Part shown: piece by piece, positions 47,975 through 57,767 of the stretch
Position numbering within the stretch: position 1 is the first letter of the stretch
How the letters are laid out: each line of letters opens with the position of its first letter
Source of the DNA: Williamsia sp. CHRR-6
GTDB lineage: Bacteria; Actinomycetota; Actinomycetes; Mycobacteriales; Mycobacteriaceae
Length of the DNA: 64,000 nucleotides
NCBI RefSeq assembly: GCF_018474015.1
Contig: NZ_JAHCSG010000001.1
Coordinates: 992,001-1,056,000, forward strand
Direction: 5' to 3'
Notes under the pieces: model-generated
What the model was told of the DNA's origin: nothing
What the model saw: the letters and a program-made list of their open reading frames with translations, nothing else
The model's database searches: none
Position numbers and translations under genes: made by a program

Positions 47975-50900
47975 ATGACCGATCGTCTGCCCGAGGGGCT
48001 ATACGAGTCGGTGGTGAGCCGGCGGCTGCTGCAACGGTTAGCTGCCACCCACTCTGACGCCGAGTTCGAGGCGTTGCGCGACGATGCGGCCACCGTGCTC
48101 AGCCGACATATCGCAGAAGCTGCGCTGCGGCACCTCACCGCCGGAACCCCGGAAGAACAACGGGTTCGGGCCAATGAAGTGCTGGCGATGCTCGATTCAG
48201 CCGGTCCCGACACCGTGGAACGCGCAGAGGTGTTGCGTGCGATACGCGCGGCCGATCACGCGGCACCGCCACGACCACAGACCCCGCTGGCCGATGTCAC
48301 CCTGCTGACGAATGCACGGGGCGAGCCGAACATGGCTGGGGAGGTGGCGAAGGAACTCGCCAGCGCCGATCACGTCGACCTGCTGTGCGCCTTCATCCGA
48401 TTCGCCGGCATCACCGTCCTCGACTCGCAATTGCGGCGCCTGCGCGATCGGGGAATCACACTGCGGGTGCTGACCACCACGTATCGAGGTGCCACCGAAC
48501 GCCGCGCCCTCGACGCCCTCGTCGACATCTATGGCGCGCAGGTCAAGATCCGGTACGAAACCGCTTCGACCAAGCTGCACGCCAAAGCGTGGCTGTTCCG
48601 GCGGGACAGCGGATTTCACACCGGATATGTGGGTAGCTCCAACCTGTCGCGTTCGGCCATGGTGGACGGCCTGGAGTGGAACGTCCGCATCTCCGGCATC
48701 GCCACACCCACGCTGATCCGCAAGTTCGAAGCGACCTTTGACACCTACTGGAACGATCCAGCTTTTGTCGACTACAACCCCGCGGCCGACGCGCCCCGAC
48801 TGGACCGGGCGCTGCACGAAGCCGGGGGTAGCGGGTCGGGGCGGGAAACGCTGACGCTCTCAGGGCTCGATGTGATGCCGTTTCCCCACCAGGAACGCAT
48901 CCTCGAAACCCTGGCGGCACAACGTGCAGTACACGATAGTCACGCCAACCTTGTGGTCGCAGCCACGGGAACCGGCAAGACAGTGGTTGCGGCGTTGGAC
49001 TTTCGCGCGCTCGCTGACGGCAATCCGGCGTCACTGTCGCTGCTGTTCGTGGCCCACCGTAGGGAGATTCTCGAGCAGTCGCTACGGATGTACCGGGAAG
49101 TACTGGGCGAGGGCACCTTTGGTGAGCTACTGGTGGATGGGCAGCGACCGTCGTCGTGGCGGCACGTGTTCGCCAGCATTCAGTCGCTGACGCCTGCAGT
49201 CCTGGAAAGCATTGCCGCCGAGCAGTTTGATGTGGTGGTCATCGACGAATTCCACCATGCGGCCGCGCGTACCTACCGGCGCCTGCTGAATCACCTGCAG
49301 CCACGCGAGTTGCTGGGGCTAACGGCAACCCCGGAGCGGGCCGATGGCACCGACATCCTGGGCTGGTTTGGTGGACGCACCGCCTACGAACTGCGGCTGT
49401 GGGATGCGTTGGAACAGGACCTGTTGTGCCCGTTCCACTATTTCGGCGTGGCCGACAACACCGACCTGACAGCGGTTGCCTGGTCGCGCGGCGACTACGT
49501 GGCATCGGCGTTGTCGGAGGTCTACACCGGCAACGATGCGCGGGTGCGAATGATCCTCAAAGCGTTGCAGGACCGAGTGGCTGATGTGTCGCGGATGCGA
49601 GCCCTGGGGTTTTGCGTCTCGGTGAAGCACGCCGAGTTCATGGCCGATGCCTTCACTCGGCAAGGGGTGGAATCGCGGGCAGTCACCGGTGACACCCCGT
49701 CCGACGAGCGCGCCGCTGCTCTTGCGATGCTGCGCGAAGGCTCGGTGCAATGCCTGTTCGCCGTCGATGTGTTCAACGAGGGCTTGGACATTCCCTCGGT
49801 GGACACGTTGTTGCTGCTGCGCCCCACCCAAAGCCCCACCATCTTTCTGCAGCAGTTGGGTCGTGGCCTACGCCGCAGCCGAGGCAAGGCTGTGGTGACG
49901 GTGCTCGATTTCATCGGCATGCAGCGCGCCGAGTTCAGATTCGACGCAAAGTTTCTGGCGCTTAGTGGATCCACCCCCGACCGGCTGGCCGCCGATATCG
50001 CCGACGAGTTTCCCTACCTGCCTGGGGGAAGTCGGATTGTGCTGGACCGGGTTGCGCAAGAGACAGTGCTGGGCAACCTGCGCACCGTGCTGCGCAAGCC
50101 CACCCGCAAGCAACTGGTGCAGCAGATCCGCTCGCTCCAACCCGACTCTCTTGCTACGTATCTCGCGGCGACGGGCACGTCACTGGTGGATGTTTATTGC
50201 GGTTCTGGAACGCGGGCGTGGACTCCCCTGCTGCGTGACGCCGGACTCCCCACGCCCCCGGAAGGCCCGGCGGAAAGCGAACTACTGGCACGGATGCGGG
50301 CGTTCACCCATATCGATGACCACCATCGGGCAGCGGCTTATCTGCGGTTGATGGGATCGACAAGCACCCCCTACGAGCAGCTTTCGGCAGTCGAGCAGGC
50401 GTTGGCACGGATGCTGATCTACCTGGTGTGGCCAGACCGCGGCGGTTTCGCCGATTGGGACAGCGCGCTACGACGGCTTCGCGCGCACCCGGCGATCGTT
50501 GGAGAGGCGAAACAGATCGTCGACGTGACGCTCGCCGGTGTGCGGCACATTCCCGAGACACTGCCCGGTATCGCGGGGCTAGCCACCCACGCCCACTATC
50601 GGCGCGAGGAAGTGTTGGCCGCCATCGGTTTTGCCGATCTGGACCGTAAGGCCCGGGGGCAGGCTGGTGGAGTGACGTGGAGTCCAGATGGGTCGGTGGC
50701 AGCCCTGTTCGTCAACTTCCACAAGGCTGTAGGCGAGTTCACCCCGTCGACGATGTACCGCGACTTCCCCATCAGCCGAGAGTTGTTCCACTGGGAGTCA
50801 CCCAACACCACCACCCCAGACTCGGAGACGGGTCAACGTTACGTTCGTCAACGCGAAACCGGCAGGACTGTGCTGCTTTTCGTTCGTGACCGGCCGACCG

Positions 50901-51046
50901 GACCCATGGGCGCCAACCCGTTCCTCTGCCTGGGACCTGTCGACTATGTGAGTCACGAAGGCGAACGCCCCATCGCCATCACCTGGAAACTCCAGCGCCC
51001 CATGCCTGCCGATACGTTCGCCAGCGGCTCGGTCATCGCAAGCTGA
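47975..51046 (+). CDS. PLD nuclease-SF2 helicase-DUF3427 protein
   Basis: A 1023-residue protein. Residues about 100-270 form a phospholipase-D-like domain with an HxK motif (TKLHAKAWLF, GSSNLSRSAM). Residues 300-720 form an SF2 helicase: AATGTGKTVVA, VIDEFHHA, LGLTATPER, and QQLGRGLRRSRGK. The C-terminal 300 residues match the DUF3427 region. This three-part plan is known from DNA repair/defence-associated helicases. ATG 47975 fits; no Shine-Dalgarno site is evident. Its divergent partner also joins nuclease and helicase domains. Confidence 0.87.
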   Translation: MTDRLPEGLYESVVSRRLLQRLAATHSDAEFEALRDDAATVLSRHIAEAALRHLTAGTPEEQRVRANEVLAMLDSAGPDTVERAEVLRAIRAADHAAPPRPQTPLADVTLLTNARGEPNMAGEVAKELASADHVDLLCAFIRFAGITVLDSQLRRLRDRGITLRVLTTTYRGATERRALDALVDIYGAQVKIRYETASTKLHAKAWLFRRDSGFHTGYVGSSNLSRSAMVDGLEWNVRISGIATPTLIRKFEATFDTYWNDPAFVDYNPAADAPRLDRALHEAGGSGSGRETLTLSGLDVMPFPHQERILETLAAQRAVHDSHANLVVAATGTGKTVVAALDFRALADGNPASLSLLFVAHRREILEQSLRMYREVLGEGTFGELLVDGQRPSSWRHVFASIQSLTPAVLESIAAEQFDVVVIDEFHHAAARTYRRLLNHLQPRELLGLTATPERADGTDILGWFGGRTAYELRLWDALEQDLLCPFHYFGVADNTDLTAVAWSRGDYVASALSEVYTGNDARVRMILKALQDRVADVSRMRALGFCVSVKHAEFMADAFTRQGVESRAVTGDTPSDERAAALAMLREGSVQCLFAVDVFNEGLDIPSVDTLLLLRPTQSPTIFLQQLGRGLRRSRGKAVVTVLDFIGMQRAEFRFDAKFLALSGSTPDRLAADIADEFPYLPGGSRIVLDRVAQETVLGNLRTVLRKPTRKQLVQQIRSLQPDSLATYLAATGTSLVDVYCGSGTRAWTPLLRDAGLPTPPEGPAESELLARMRAFTHIDDHHRAAAYLRLMGSTSTPYEQLSAVEQALARMLIYLVWPDRGGFADWDSALRRLRAHPAIVGEAKQIVDVTLAGVRHIPETLPGIAGLATHAHYRREEVLAAIGFADLDRKARGQAGGVTWSPDGSVAALFVNFHKAVGEFTPSTMYRDFPISRELFHWESPNTTTPDSETGQRYVRQRETGRTVLLFVRDRPTGPMGANPFLCLGPVDYVSHEGERPIAITWKLQRPMPADTFASGSVIAS

Positions 51047-51127
51047 ATCGCGGCCGCTGCGGGCACCCTGTACATCCGATACGTTATGCTGCGACCGTAC
51101 ACGCGTGGGGAGCCAGAGAAGCAAGCG

Positions 51128-51505
51128 ATGACCGACGTAAATTCGCTCGAACCAACCCCGCCGGATGAGCAACCCGACGAGGAGGATGCGCGGACTGCGC
51201 GTCGCAACGCGCGGATCGACTTCTGGTTTTCGTCGGTGGCCTGGGGCACGCTAGTTGCCTACCTGACCATCAGCGGGATTCTCATCGTTGTCTTCGTGCG
51301 CCAGAACCTGGCCGATCACGCCTCGGCCGGAGAGATGGGCACATCCATATTGGCCGCGTTTCTATGGGCACTTCTGGGACTGATCGGCACCTGCTACTTC
51401 TCGATTCCGTTGGCTACGTTGGTTGTTGCCGCTGTCCGGGGGGCACGACGGAAGCTACGAAAATCCAGCGTCGAAGCCGACCCGGCCGATACCCGGACGA
51501 CATGA
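51128..51505 (+). CDS. Small two-helix membrane protein
   Basis: A 125-residue protein with an acidic N-terminus (DEQPDEEDARTARRNAR) and two hydrophobic helices, followed by a basic tail. I do not recognise a family. ATG 51128 is chosen over the frame's earlier start because AGAGAAG lies upstream and the earlier part is short and odd. It is the first of three small membrane-protein genes joined by four-base overlaps. Confidence 0.65.
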   Translation: MTDVNSLEPTPPDEQPDEEDARTARRNARIDFWFSSVAWGTLVAYLTISGILIVVFVRQNLADHASAGEMGTSILAAFLWALLGLIGTCYFSIPLATLVVAAVRGARRKLRKSSVEADPADTRTT

Positions 51506-51786
51506 CGACAGACCTGCAGCCCGATTCGACTGGTTGGGCGTTAGCCACGTGGGTGGGCATCCTCGCCGGTGTCGCGTCGTCGCTGGTCTTTCTGACAATC
51601 GAGTTCCCACCGTGGTTGGGCGTTACCGCATCCGACCGCCTGTGGACGGGATTGGCGGGGCTGAGCATGATGGCCTGCAGCTATCTGGTCACCCGGTCAC
51701 GTCGTGAACGCACCCGGCGGTGCGGAATCTCGGCGTGCGTGTTCATCGGGGTGGCCACAGCCTTGTTCGTGGTGGCGCCGCGGTGA
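51502..51786 (+). CDS. Small membrane protein
   Basis: A 94-residue protein with three likely membrane helices. Its ATG overlaps the previous stop as ATGA, and its own stop overlaps the next GTG. No family recognised. Its arrangement resembles the set at 57196-58042. Confidence 0.62.
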   Translation: MTTDLQPDSTGWALATWVGILAGVASSLVFLTIEFPPWLGVTASDRLWTGLAGLSMMACSYLVTRSRRERTRRCGISACVFIGVATALFVVAPR

Positions 51787-52055
51787 CCACTGACGGTCGG
51801 GGCACCTGGTTCGGGCCGGCCAGTATTCCGTGCGCCGCCTTCAGTTTTGGACTCATCACTCTCGCCACGATCACCGACCTCGGAAACCTAGGCGTGATAC
51901 TCCTGCTGAATCTCGCGATTCTCGCTCTGGCGTTGTCGTACTTTCGTGGGCGGCCTCGGCACGCCGGTATCGGATTGTTCGCCGGGTTCGCCACCTTGCC
52001 AATCGGTTCGGCCGCCTACCTCGCGGTCATCGCGATCGCGCAGCTCATTTCGTAG
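51783..52055 (+). CDS. Small membrane protein
   Basis: A 90-residue protein with three hydrophobic segments, coupled by GTGA overlap to the gene before it. No family recognised. It ends 17 bases before the convergent sirtuin gene's stop. Confidence 0.62.
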   Translation: MTTDGRGTWFGPASIPCAAFSFGLITLATITDLGNLGVILLLNLAILALALSYFRGRPRHAGIGLFAGFATLPIGSAAYLAVIAIAQLIS

Positions 52056-52072
52056 CCTTGATCCAAATGCGC

Positions 52073-52819
52073 TCAGCCAGAGGCTGTTCCAGCGATCGCC
52101 GGTAGCGCGGTCGCTGCTGTCGACCGGATGGTGATGTCGCAGACCTCAGACAGTTCGGTCTCCTGCGGGTTGATCTCGATGACTGTGGCGCCGGCGTCAC
52201 GCGCAGTGTGCGCCAAGCCCGCCGCCGGATACACCACTCCAGATGTCCCGACCAGCACAAACACATCGCACCCGGTCGCGCGGGCAGTCGCCTCGGCGAA
52301 CGCATTGTGCGGCAACTCTTCCCCAAACCACACGACCCCCGGGCGCACCTGACCCCCGCACTCGCACTCCGGCGGCGTGAGCCGATCACCGTCGGGGTCG
52401 ATGACGGCCACCGAATGCGGGCGTTCACACATGTCACACCGGCATGCGAACAGGCTGCCGTGCAGATGAATGACATCGCTGCTGCCCGCACGCTCATGCA
52501 GATCGTCGACATTCTGGGTCACCACCCCGACATCAGCGCGAGATGCCCAGCGCGCCAACGCATGATGGCCGGCATTCGGCTGCACCGCCTGCACCAGCGC
52601 CCGCCGACGCTGGTACCACGCCCACACCAGTGCCGGGTCCGCCTCCCACGCCTCCGGTGTCGCGACGGTCATCGGGTCGTACTTGGCCCACACACCGGTC
52701 GCCACGTCACGAAACGTCGGCACCCCACTTTCGGCCGACATACCTGCCCCGGTCAGCACCGTCACCACGTCTGCTGCGCGAACCGCCTCGACAGCGGCGG
52801 CGATCGCAGCATCAGTCAT
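52073..52819 (-). CDS. cobB: Sir2-family NAD-dependent protein deacylase
   Basis: A 248-residue sirtuin. The NAD-binding motif is GAGMSAESGVPTFR, the catalytic His lies in HLHGS after TQNVDDLHERAG, and the zinc Cys set is CRCDMC and CECGG. WYQRRR supplies the Tyr-x-x-Arg pair that marks class III (SIRT5/CobB-like) enzymes active on succinyl/malonyl lysines. Length and motifs are complete. It stands alone, convergent with the membrane-protein operon and divergent from the WXG100 locus. Confidence 0.92.
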   Translation of the reverse strand: MTDAAIAAAVEAVRAADVVTVLTGAGMSAESGVPTFRDVATGVWAKYDPMTVATPEAWEADPALVWAWYQRRRALVQAVQPNAGHHALARWASRADVGVVTQNVDDLHERAGSSDVIHLHGSLFACRCDMCERPHSVAVIDPDGDRLTPPECECGGQVRPGVVWFGEELPHNAFAEATARATGCDVFVLVGTSGVVYPAAGLAHTARDAGATVIEINPQETELSEVCDITIRSTAATALPAIAGTASG

Positions 52820-52848
52820 CCCCTCATTGTGACCACTCTGAGGCGATT

Positions 52849-52877
52849 TGGACAGCGCTCACGCTGACCAAGATACT
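52849..52877 (+). promoter_or_regulatory. Promoter of WXG100/toxin locus
   Basis: TGGACA (52849-52854) and GATACT (52872-52877) are separated by 17 bases, ahead of the WXG100 gene at 52931. A strong AGGAGGGG precedes that gene. This is a sequence-only prediction. Confidence 0.45.
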
Positions 52878-52930
52878 TCGCCGCGCGTACGGTATCCTCA
52901 GCCGCCAGGACAGTTGACCGAGGAGGGGCG

Positions 52931-53299
52931 ATGTCTGATCTGACCGTCACTCCGGCGGAGGTCACCAGCGCGTCGCAGGGCATTCGTAGTGCCGCTGACA
53001 CGCTGGACGACCGGGTTCGGGCGTTGACCACACGTGTGGAGGCACTGCTCAACGGCGGGTGGAAGGGGCAAGCGGCCGATGCCTTCCGCCGCGACTGGCA
53101 GCAGTGGCTGCACGGCGCAAAGGACGTTGTCGGCGGTCTTGATTCGATGGCCGCGCTGCTCGCGTCGAACGCCCGACAGCATGACCTCCAGCGCGCGTTC
53201 GGTTCACGCTGCCCTCACCTCACTCACCGGAAAGCTGGGCGCCTCGTCAGGGATGGGCGGATCAGACAACGCCGGCACCGAATGGGCACACAGCTATGA
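52931..53299 (+). CDS. WXG100-family type VII secretion substrate
   Basis: A 122-residue protein whose first 85 residues are a helical WXG100 domain with the turn motif GGWKGQAADAF. AGGAGGGG lies upstream. The family usually ends soon after the second helix, but here the frame runs on for about 36 Arg/His-rich residues that overlap the next gene by 119 bases, so the C-terminus probably arises from a small indel near 53185. It would pair with the next protein for export by an ESX-type system, whose core genes are not in this window. Confidence 0.78.
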   Translation: MSDLTVTPAEVTSASQGIRSAADTLDDRVRALTTRVEALLNGGWKGQAADAFRRDWQQWLHGAKDVVGGLDSMAALLASNARQHDLQRAFGSRCPHLTHRKAGRLVRDGRIRQRRHRMGTQL

Positions 53300-54499
53300 C
53301 GAGGGTGCCCGCGCCGCACTTGATGCTGCCGCCTCGGCAGTCGGGGCGATAGGTAACATCGCCACCCGCCTCCACGCCACCGGCGAGAACCACGCCCACG
53401 CCGACGCATCATCGGTGATCGGCGGGGGCGGGGACGCCTCTGTCGGCGCGGCACCCACTCCCCCAACACTTTCCACACCCACGGTGCCCTCGGCAGCCGG
53501 CGGCAGCGGCGGCGGACCGCCCGGCTGGTCGCTGGTCGAAGGTCTGGTCGGATACCTGTGGCCCAACGGTCACCAGGACCGCCTGCACGCAGCCGCCCAA
53601 GCCGTCTCAGCACAGCAAAGCCCAGAGGTCGCACCCGCCGCGCAAGCATGCACCGACGCCGGATCCCACCTCCGCGACCTGGCGTCAGTCTTCACCGACC
53701 TCGGCTCGTCGTGCGCGCAGTACGCCGCCCACCTCGACCAGGCCCACCACGACATCATCCACGAACTCGAAGTGCTGCTCGCACAAACAGTCGCCATCGA
53801 GACTGTGAGCGCACTCGTCGGCGTCTTCACCGCCGGCACAGGAGAACTCGCCGGACAGGCAGTAGAGGCTGGACGCCTCGCCGCCGCCGCTGCCAAGATC
53901 CGCAGGATCATCGAGGCACTCATCGAAACTGCGCGCGCCGTAGCAGCATCGATAGGACGAGTCGCAGGCAGAGCCAGCGAACTACTCAGCAAGCTCAAGC
54001 CGATGGAAGAGGCTGCTGTTAAGCGGGTGGGTGCCGCGACGGAAGCCGAGGGAGCGTCAGCTTCCAAGGCGTACGAATACAACATGATCGAGAACCCCGG
54101 TCCTCTGGCGGACGCGCGCTTCGGCGACCGTCCCCAAGCTGCAAACTTCGCAGGCGGTCGCTCAACGCAGAAACGCTCGAATCACCCAAGACGCTCTACC
54201 GCGGGGGTGATGCGAACCAACCGTTCGGCCGGTGGTTCACTGACGAGCCTGCACAATCGGCCGCCCAAGTGCGCATCGACACCGCCGTCAAACCGGTGTG
54301 GACCGATGCGGCGACTGGCGCTTATGAGGGAGCGTCGCCGGTGAATACGGTGTACGAGATCGAAATGCCAGCGGGCACAACCATCTATCGTGGGCCTGTG
54401 GCCAACCAAGGTGGCGTGTATGTCGGCGGTGCAGACCAAGTCTATGTTGAGGCCCCATGGACCGGTGGAAAGGTGGTTGACAGTTGGCCGCTGAAATAG
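53181..54499 (+). pseudogene. Polymorphic toxin, frameshifted before its toxin domain
   Basis: The reading frame opens at ATG 53181 (MTSSARSVHAALTSLTGKLG) and gives an N-terminal WXG/LXG-like helical targeting region, a Gly/Pro linker and a second helical part with a hydrophobic stretch near residues 195-230. Near 54155-54161 the coding moves by -1: the next frame continues RSLNAETLESPKTLYRGGD through IYRGPVANQGG and GADQVYVEAP to the stop at 54497-54499. The LYRGG ... VYVE pattern is suggestive of an ADP-ribosyltransferase-type toxin domain. As it stands, translation of the upstream frame ends at 54344 without the toxin. It is either a real pseudogene or a sequencing error. Confidence 0.7.
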
Positions 54500-54813
54500 C
54501 TGATGGGCGAGAAGCACTTCGCGATGCCGTCGATTCGCTTCAGCAGATCGTCGACATACTGCAGAAGCACGGGCCATCGACAGCCAACCCTGGTCTGCGG
54601 TCCCTCATCGAGTTGGGCCGCACGGCTGTAGACGAGAACGATCACATTGCCGCTACGGCAAGTGAAATCCGTCGCCGGATGCGTTCGAACAGCAGGCTCT
54701 ACACCGATATTGTCGTCCACTCCGGTGATGTAGACGAACGCACCCGTCTGAATCAGCAGTTCGAGCAATTGAACGCAAGGGTCTACGAGGGGCTCCGAAA
54801 GGCCAGCGAATGA
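54484..54813 (+). CDS. Putative immunity or accessory protein, 109 aa
   Basis: A 109-residue charged helical protein beginning at TTG 54484, 16 bases inside the toxin domain end. Position directly after a polymorphic toxin suggests an immunity protein; no family is recognised. Its stop overlaps the next gene as ATGA. Other starts in this frame are not available upstream. Confidence 0.62.
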   Translation: MAAEIADGREALRDAVDSLQQIVDILQKHGPSTANPGLRSLIELGRTAVDENDHIAATASEIRRRMRSNSRLYTDIVVHSGDVDERTRLNQQFEQLNARVYEGLRKASE

Positions 54814-55517
54814 CGGCGGAGGGCAGCTTGTTCAGCTCGGTATCAGCCGCGCGGGCAGCATTGGAGGACGGACGTCTCTCGCGCGACGGTTTTCTGACCG
54901 TACTTCGTTCCGGCGAGCTGATTGTCCCTTTGGATGGCCCGATCGGGGCTCTGAGATTCGCCGTGTTTCGCTACGGAGAGCAGCTCTGTGGCGCCGTCTT
55001 CACCAGCGATGACATGGTCCCGCCGAGCTTGGTCAATCATCAACGTATCCGCATGGACGGCGCGGCCCTGGCTCAACGGTGGCCATCGGATCTTGTTCTT
55101 TCCCTTGATATGAACGATGCTGGACCAGGTCTCCGCATACCAGCGTCCGAGGTGCAACGGATGGCCAGTGACCGCCTTGACCGCGTGGTGCCGGCAGGTG
55201 AAACGCTGTTCGTCGGCGCCCCGGCACACGAGCCACCGGAAGCGATCCGTCGTGCCGCCTCAGAACTCGTGAAGGTCTTCCCGCAGATCGACCGCGCGTA
55301 TCTGTTTCAGATGGCGAGCGGCCAGGAGTCAAGCCTCGTACTGGGCGTGGTCCTCCATCCCGGCACTCCACCTGAAGCCGTCTTACCGTTTGCCGCGAAT
55401 TGGATGTCAGAACGAGCATCACGCGCAGATTCGACCGAATTGCTTGCGCTGAACGGAAGTTTGCTTGCATCGGTGAGCCAATACGTCAGTCCGGTATCAA
55501 CAAGGGAAATGAGATAG
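54810..55517 (+). CDS. SseB-family-like protein
   Basis: A 235-residue protein whose arrangement (an N-terminal half ending FRYGEQLCGAVFTS and a C-terminal half with FPQIDRAYLFQMA) resembles the SseB (enhanced serine sensitivity) family, common beside type VII toxin loci. No catalytic motif is obvious. Translationally coupled to the upstream gene. Probable role in the toxin-immunity locus, by position only. Confidence 0.6.
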   Translation: MTAEGSLFSSVSAARAALEDGRLSRDGFLTVLRSGELIVPLDGPIGALRFAVFRYGEQLCGAVFTSDDMVPPSLVNHQRIRMDGAALAQRWPSDLVLSLDMNDAGPGLRIPASEVQRMASDRLDRVVPAGETLFVGAPAHEPPEAIRRAASELVKVFPQIDRAYLFQMASGQESSLVLGVVLHPGTPPEAVLPFAANWMSERASRADSTELLALNGSLLASVSQYVSPVSTREMR

Positions 55518-55683
55518 CACGCGGCTTGCTCGCCTACTCCCATCACCATCTCGATGTCACCAGCGACTGGGGGGCTGAAGAGGAGCCCTCAAGTTTCTCC
55601 CCCATGTCACCTATCTTCGTACAGCAGCACCCGCCTTTTGACCTACCCGCCTGATCGGCCAGCGGGATAGCCGTCGCCAGTCG

Positions 55684-56578
55684 CTACAGGGCCACAAAGA
55701 CATCGTCGAGAATGCGCGGCCGGCCAGCGCGCTCGGCAGACTTCCGGGAGGCGATGTTGCGATGGTCGATGGTCCCGACGAGGTAAGTTGCCGGGTCGGT
55801 CGCGAGGCTGTGCGCCCACACCGCCTGCGCCGCGGCCGCATACCCATGGCCGCTGAAATCGTCATCGATCACTTCCTCAGCCACCACATCGCCTGAAATC
55901 CAGTCGACGGCATCGGGGACTGTCGCCAGCAGACCGACCAGAGCGTCGTCGGCGATGATGGCGCGGAGTTGACCATCGGCGTGCCATTGCATGATGTCGT
56001 CTGGGTCGGCGGCGGGGACACCGGCGTGCAGCGCGGGATCGATTCGCCCGCATGGTGTCGTACCGCCGCTGCACCACGGCGACCGCATCGGCCGGGTCGG
56101 TGAACGGCTGCAGCGCCACACGGCCGTCCGGCGGTGTCATGTCTGAGTACCGGGCGGCGTGAATGGTGACGTCGAGGCGCGCATGCGGCCCGAGAAGTCG
56201 GCCAGGGCGCACTCGTAGTCGAAGGTCGTTGGGGGCGAACATCTTCCACTCGGTACGAACGCAGTCTCGTAGCGCCTCAATGTCGTCGAAACTGTGGGCG
56301 ATGACCTCGACGAAGGGGCGGGCAAGGTCGCGGCAGTAGAAACGTATGCCGCCCAACAGTTTTCCGGCACTGGATTCCACGACACGGTGAGCGTAATCGA
56401 GGGAATTCACGCCGGGGATGTCGATGTGATCAGAGAACAGCCGGGCGAAGCCGGTGTTGTCGACCTTGGCGGCCTGTTCGTCCAACCACTGCGCCAGCAG
56501 ACGGTCGCCGCCCGCACCGAACAGCTCGATAGCCACATCTCGTTGGTCAGTCAACGATGGCCAATCGGCGGCGTTCAC
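55684..56578 (-). pseudogene. GNAT-type acetyltransferase, frameshifted
   Basis: From GTG 56578 the frame encodes VNAADWPSLTDQRDVAIELF and continues to YDTMRA near 56050. The homologous-looking continuation RIDPALHAGV ... DDIMQWHADGQLRAIIAD is in another frame, which runs to the TAG at 55684-55686 and ends with DHRNIASRKSAERAGR, a GNAT-like C-terminus. One base is gained or lost near 56040-56055. The unshifted frame ends at 55877 in Arg-rich nonsense. Function in life would have been N-acetylation of an unknown substrate. Confidence 0.62.
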
Positions 56579-56685
56579 TCGGCCGAGCCTAGCCTTGTCC
56601 GCGACAGCGCCTTGCGAGTTGCGCGACACCCACGTCGGTGGCCTCCGCTAGATTACGCATACCCGTTCATTCGCCCAGGAGCCCG

Positions 56686-57123
56686 ATGACAGACCACCAC
56701 CAGCTTGAAGCCGTAGGCGACGACAAGCGTGATGTCCCAGGAGTGGTCACAACAATGGGGCGTTCAGCTGTGAACCACCGCGGGCGAGCAGTGGCGGCAT
56801 GGTCGGTGGCCGCGGCAGCTTCGATCAGCGCGTCCGCCTTGTACGCAGCCCAGGTGGTTTCGGCATTCGCGCTGCGCACAGAAATGCTGAAGACCTGCGA
56901 CTCACACGAGCCACCCCTCATCACGCACTTCTTCTGGCTCACAATGATTTTGGCGGGAACAGGCGCAATCGCAGCGAGTGTCGCCCTCTCGACGTCGCGG
57001 CGTCGCCTTTGGACCATTCTCGGTGTCGTCGTGATCGTGGTGTGTAGCTGCCTGTTCCTGCTGAGCTGGTACGGCACGTCCGTCGCCGACGACACAATCA
57101 TGCCACCATGCAGCAACTTATGA
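56686..57123 (+). CDS. Hypothetical membrane protein, 145 aa
   Basis: A 145-residue protein with three hydrophobic helices (about residues 36-58, 78-100 and 110-130). ATG 56686 follows CAGGAG with good spacing. No family recognised. It lies in the accessory segment among small orphan genes. Confidence 0.6.
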   Translation: MTDHHQLEAVGDDKRDVPGVVTTMGRSAVNHRGRAVAAWSVAAAASISASALYAAQVVSAFALRTEMLKTCDSHEPPLITHFFWLTMILAGTGAIAASVALSTSRRRLWTILGVVVIVVCSCLFLLSWYGTSVADDTIMPPCSNL

Positions 57124-57195
57124 GAGAGAAAGCTCTGTGACACAACAACATACAGACATCGACATACACCAGGTTGCGCAGCCAGGCTGGTTGAC

Positions 57196-57474
57196 GTGAC
57201 ATCACGTGATCCTGAGCTCACAGAGGCCTGGGATGTGCAGGCGGGCGATCGGAAATTGGCCTCGAAAGAGGCGAAGTCAACCATGGTGCACGACACTGCG
57301 GCACCTGACGTGGACGGAGTGGCGATGAAGTTTCCATGGACATCCTTCTGCAAGAAACCCAGGTTCGTGCTCGACATCGTCGATCTAGTCAGAGTCCCTG
57401 CTGTCGACGAGTACACGGTGGCACGCGACCCCGGCTTTGCCCCGGGCGCAGTGAAAGCAAACCCGATTCCATGA
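57196..57474 (+). CDS. Hypothetical protein, 92 aa
   Basis: A 92-residue soluble protein from GTG 57196 with a C-terminal KFPWTSFCKKPRFVLDIVD segment. Family not recognised. The main support is a four-base overlap of its stop with the next gene's ATG. It could be the remnant of a larger gene. Confidence 0.45.
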   Translation: MTSRDPELTEAWDVQAGDRKLASKEAKSTMVHDTAAPDVDGVAMKFPWTSFCKKPRFVLDIVDLVRVPAVDEYTVARDPGFAPGAVKANPIP

Positions 57475-57767
57475 CCGCCGACGATGGCACGGGCAGCCGG
57501 TCCCGCAGCGTTGGATGGCTGTTCGCTCCTGCCGGCGCGGCGGCGATGGGATTTCAGGCAGGGGCAGTGTTCGCGATCAACCAGTTCTACCCACGCAGCG
57601 CTCTGGCACTCGTGGTCATTCTGATGCTCACCGCATTGACGGGCGCGATCGCGCTCGTAGGGTGGAGAACGCGCGGACTATTTGCTGACATCGCACTCGG
57701 GGTTGGTGCAGGCGGCCTGCTGGCAACTGTTGTGGTCGGCCTGGTCACGTCGGGCGGGGCGTCGTGA
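57471..57767 (+). CDS. Small membrane protein
   Basis: A 98-residue protein with three membrane helices, overlapping the previous and next genes by four bases. It resembles in layout the genes at 51502-52055, a possible paralogous cassette. Function unknown. Confidence 0.58.
   Translation: MTADDGTGSRSRSVGWLFAPAGAAAMGFQAGAVFAINQFYPRSALALVVILMLTALTGAIALVGWRTRGLFADIALGVGAGGLLATVVVGLVTSGGAS

Noticed and set aside
55400-55654. 84-codon plus-strand frame
   Set aside because: Mostly overlaps the SseB-like gene in another frame, without ribosome-binding site or motif.
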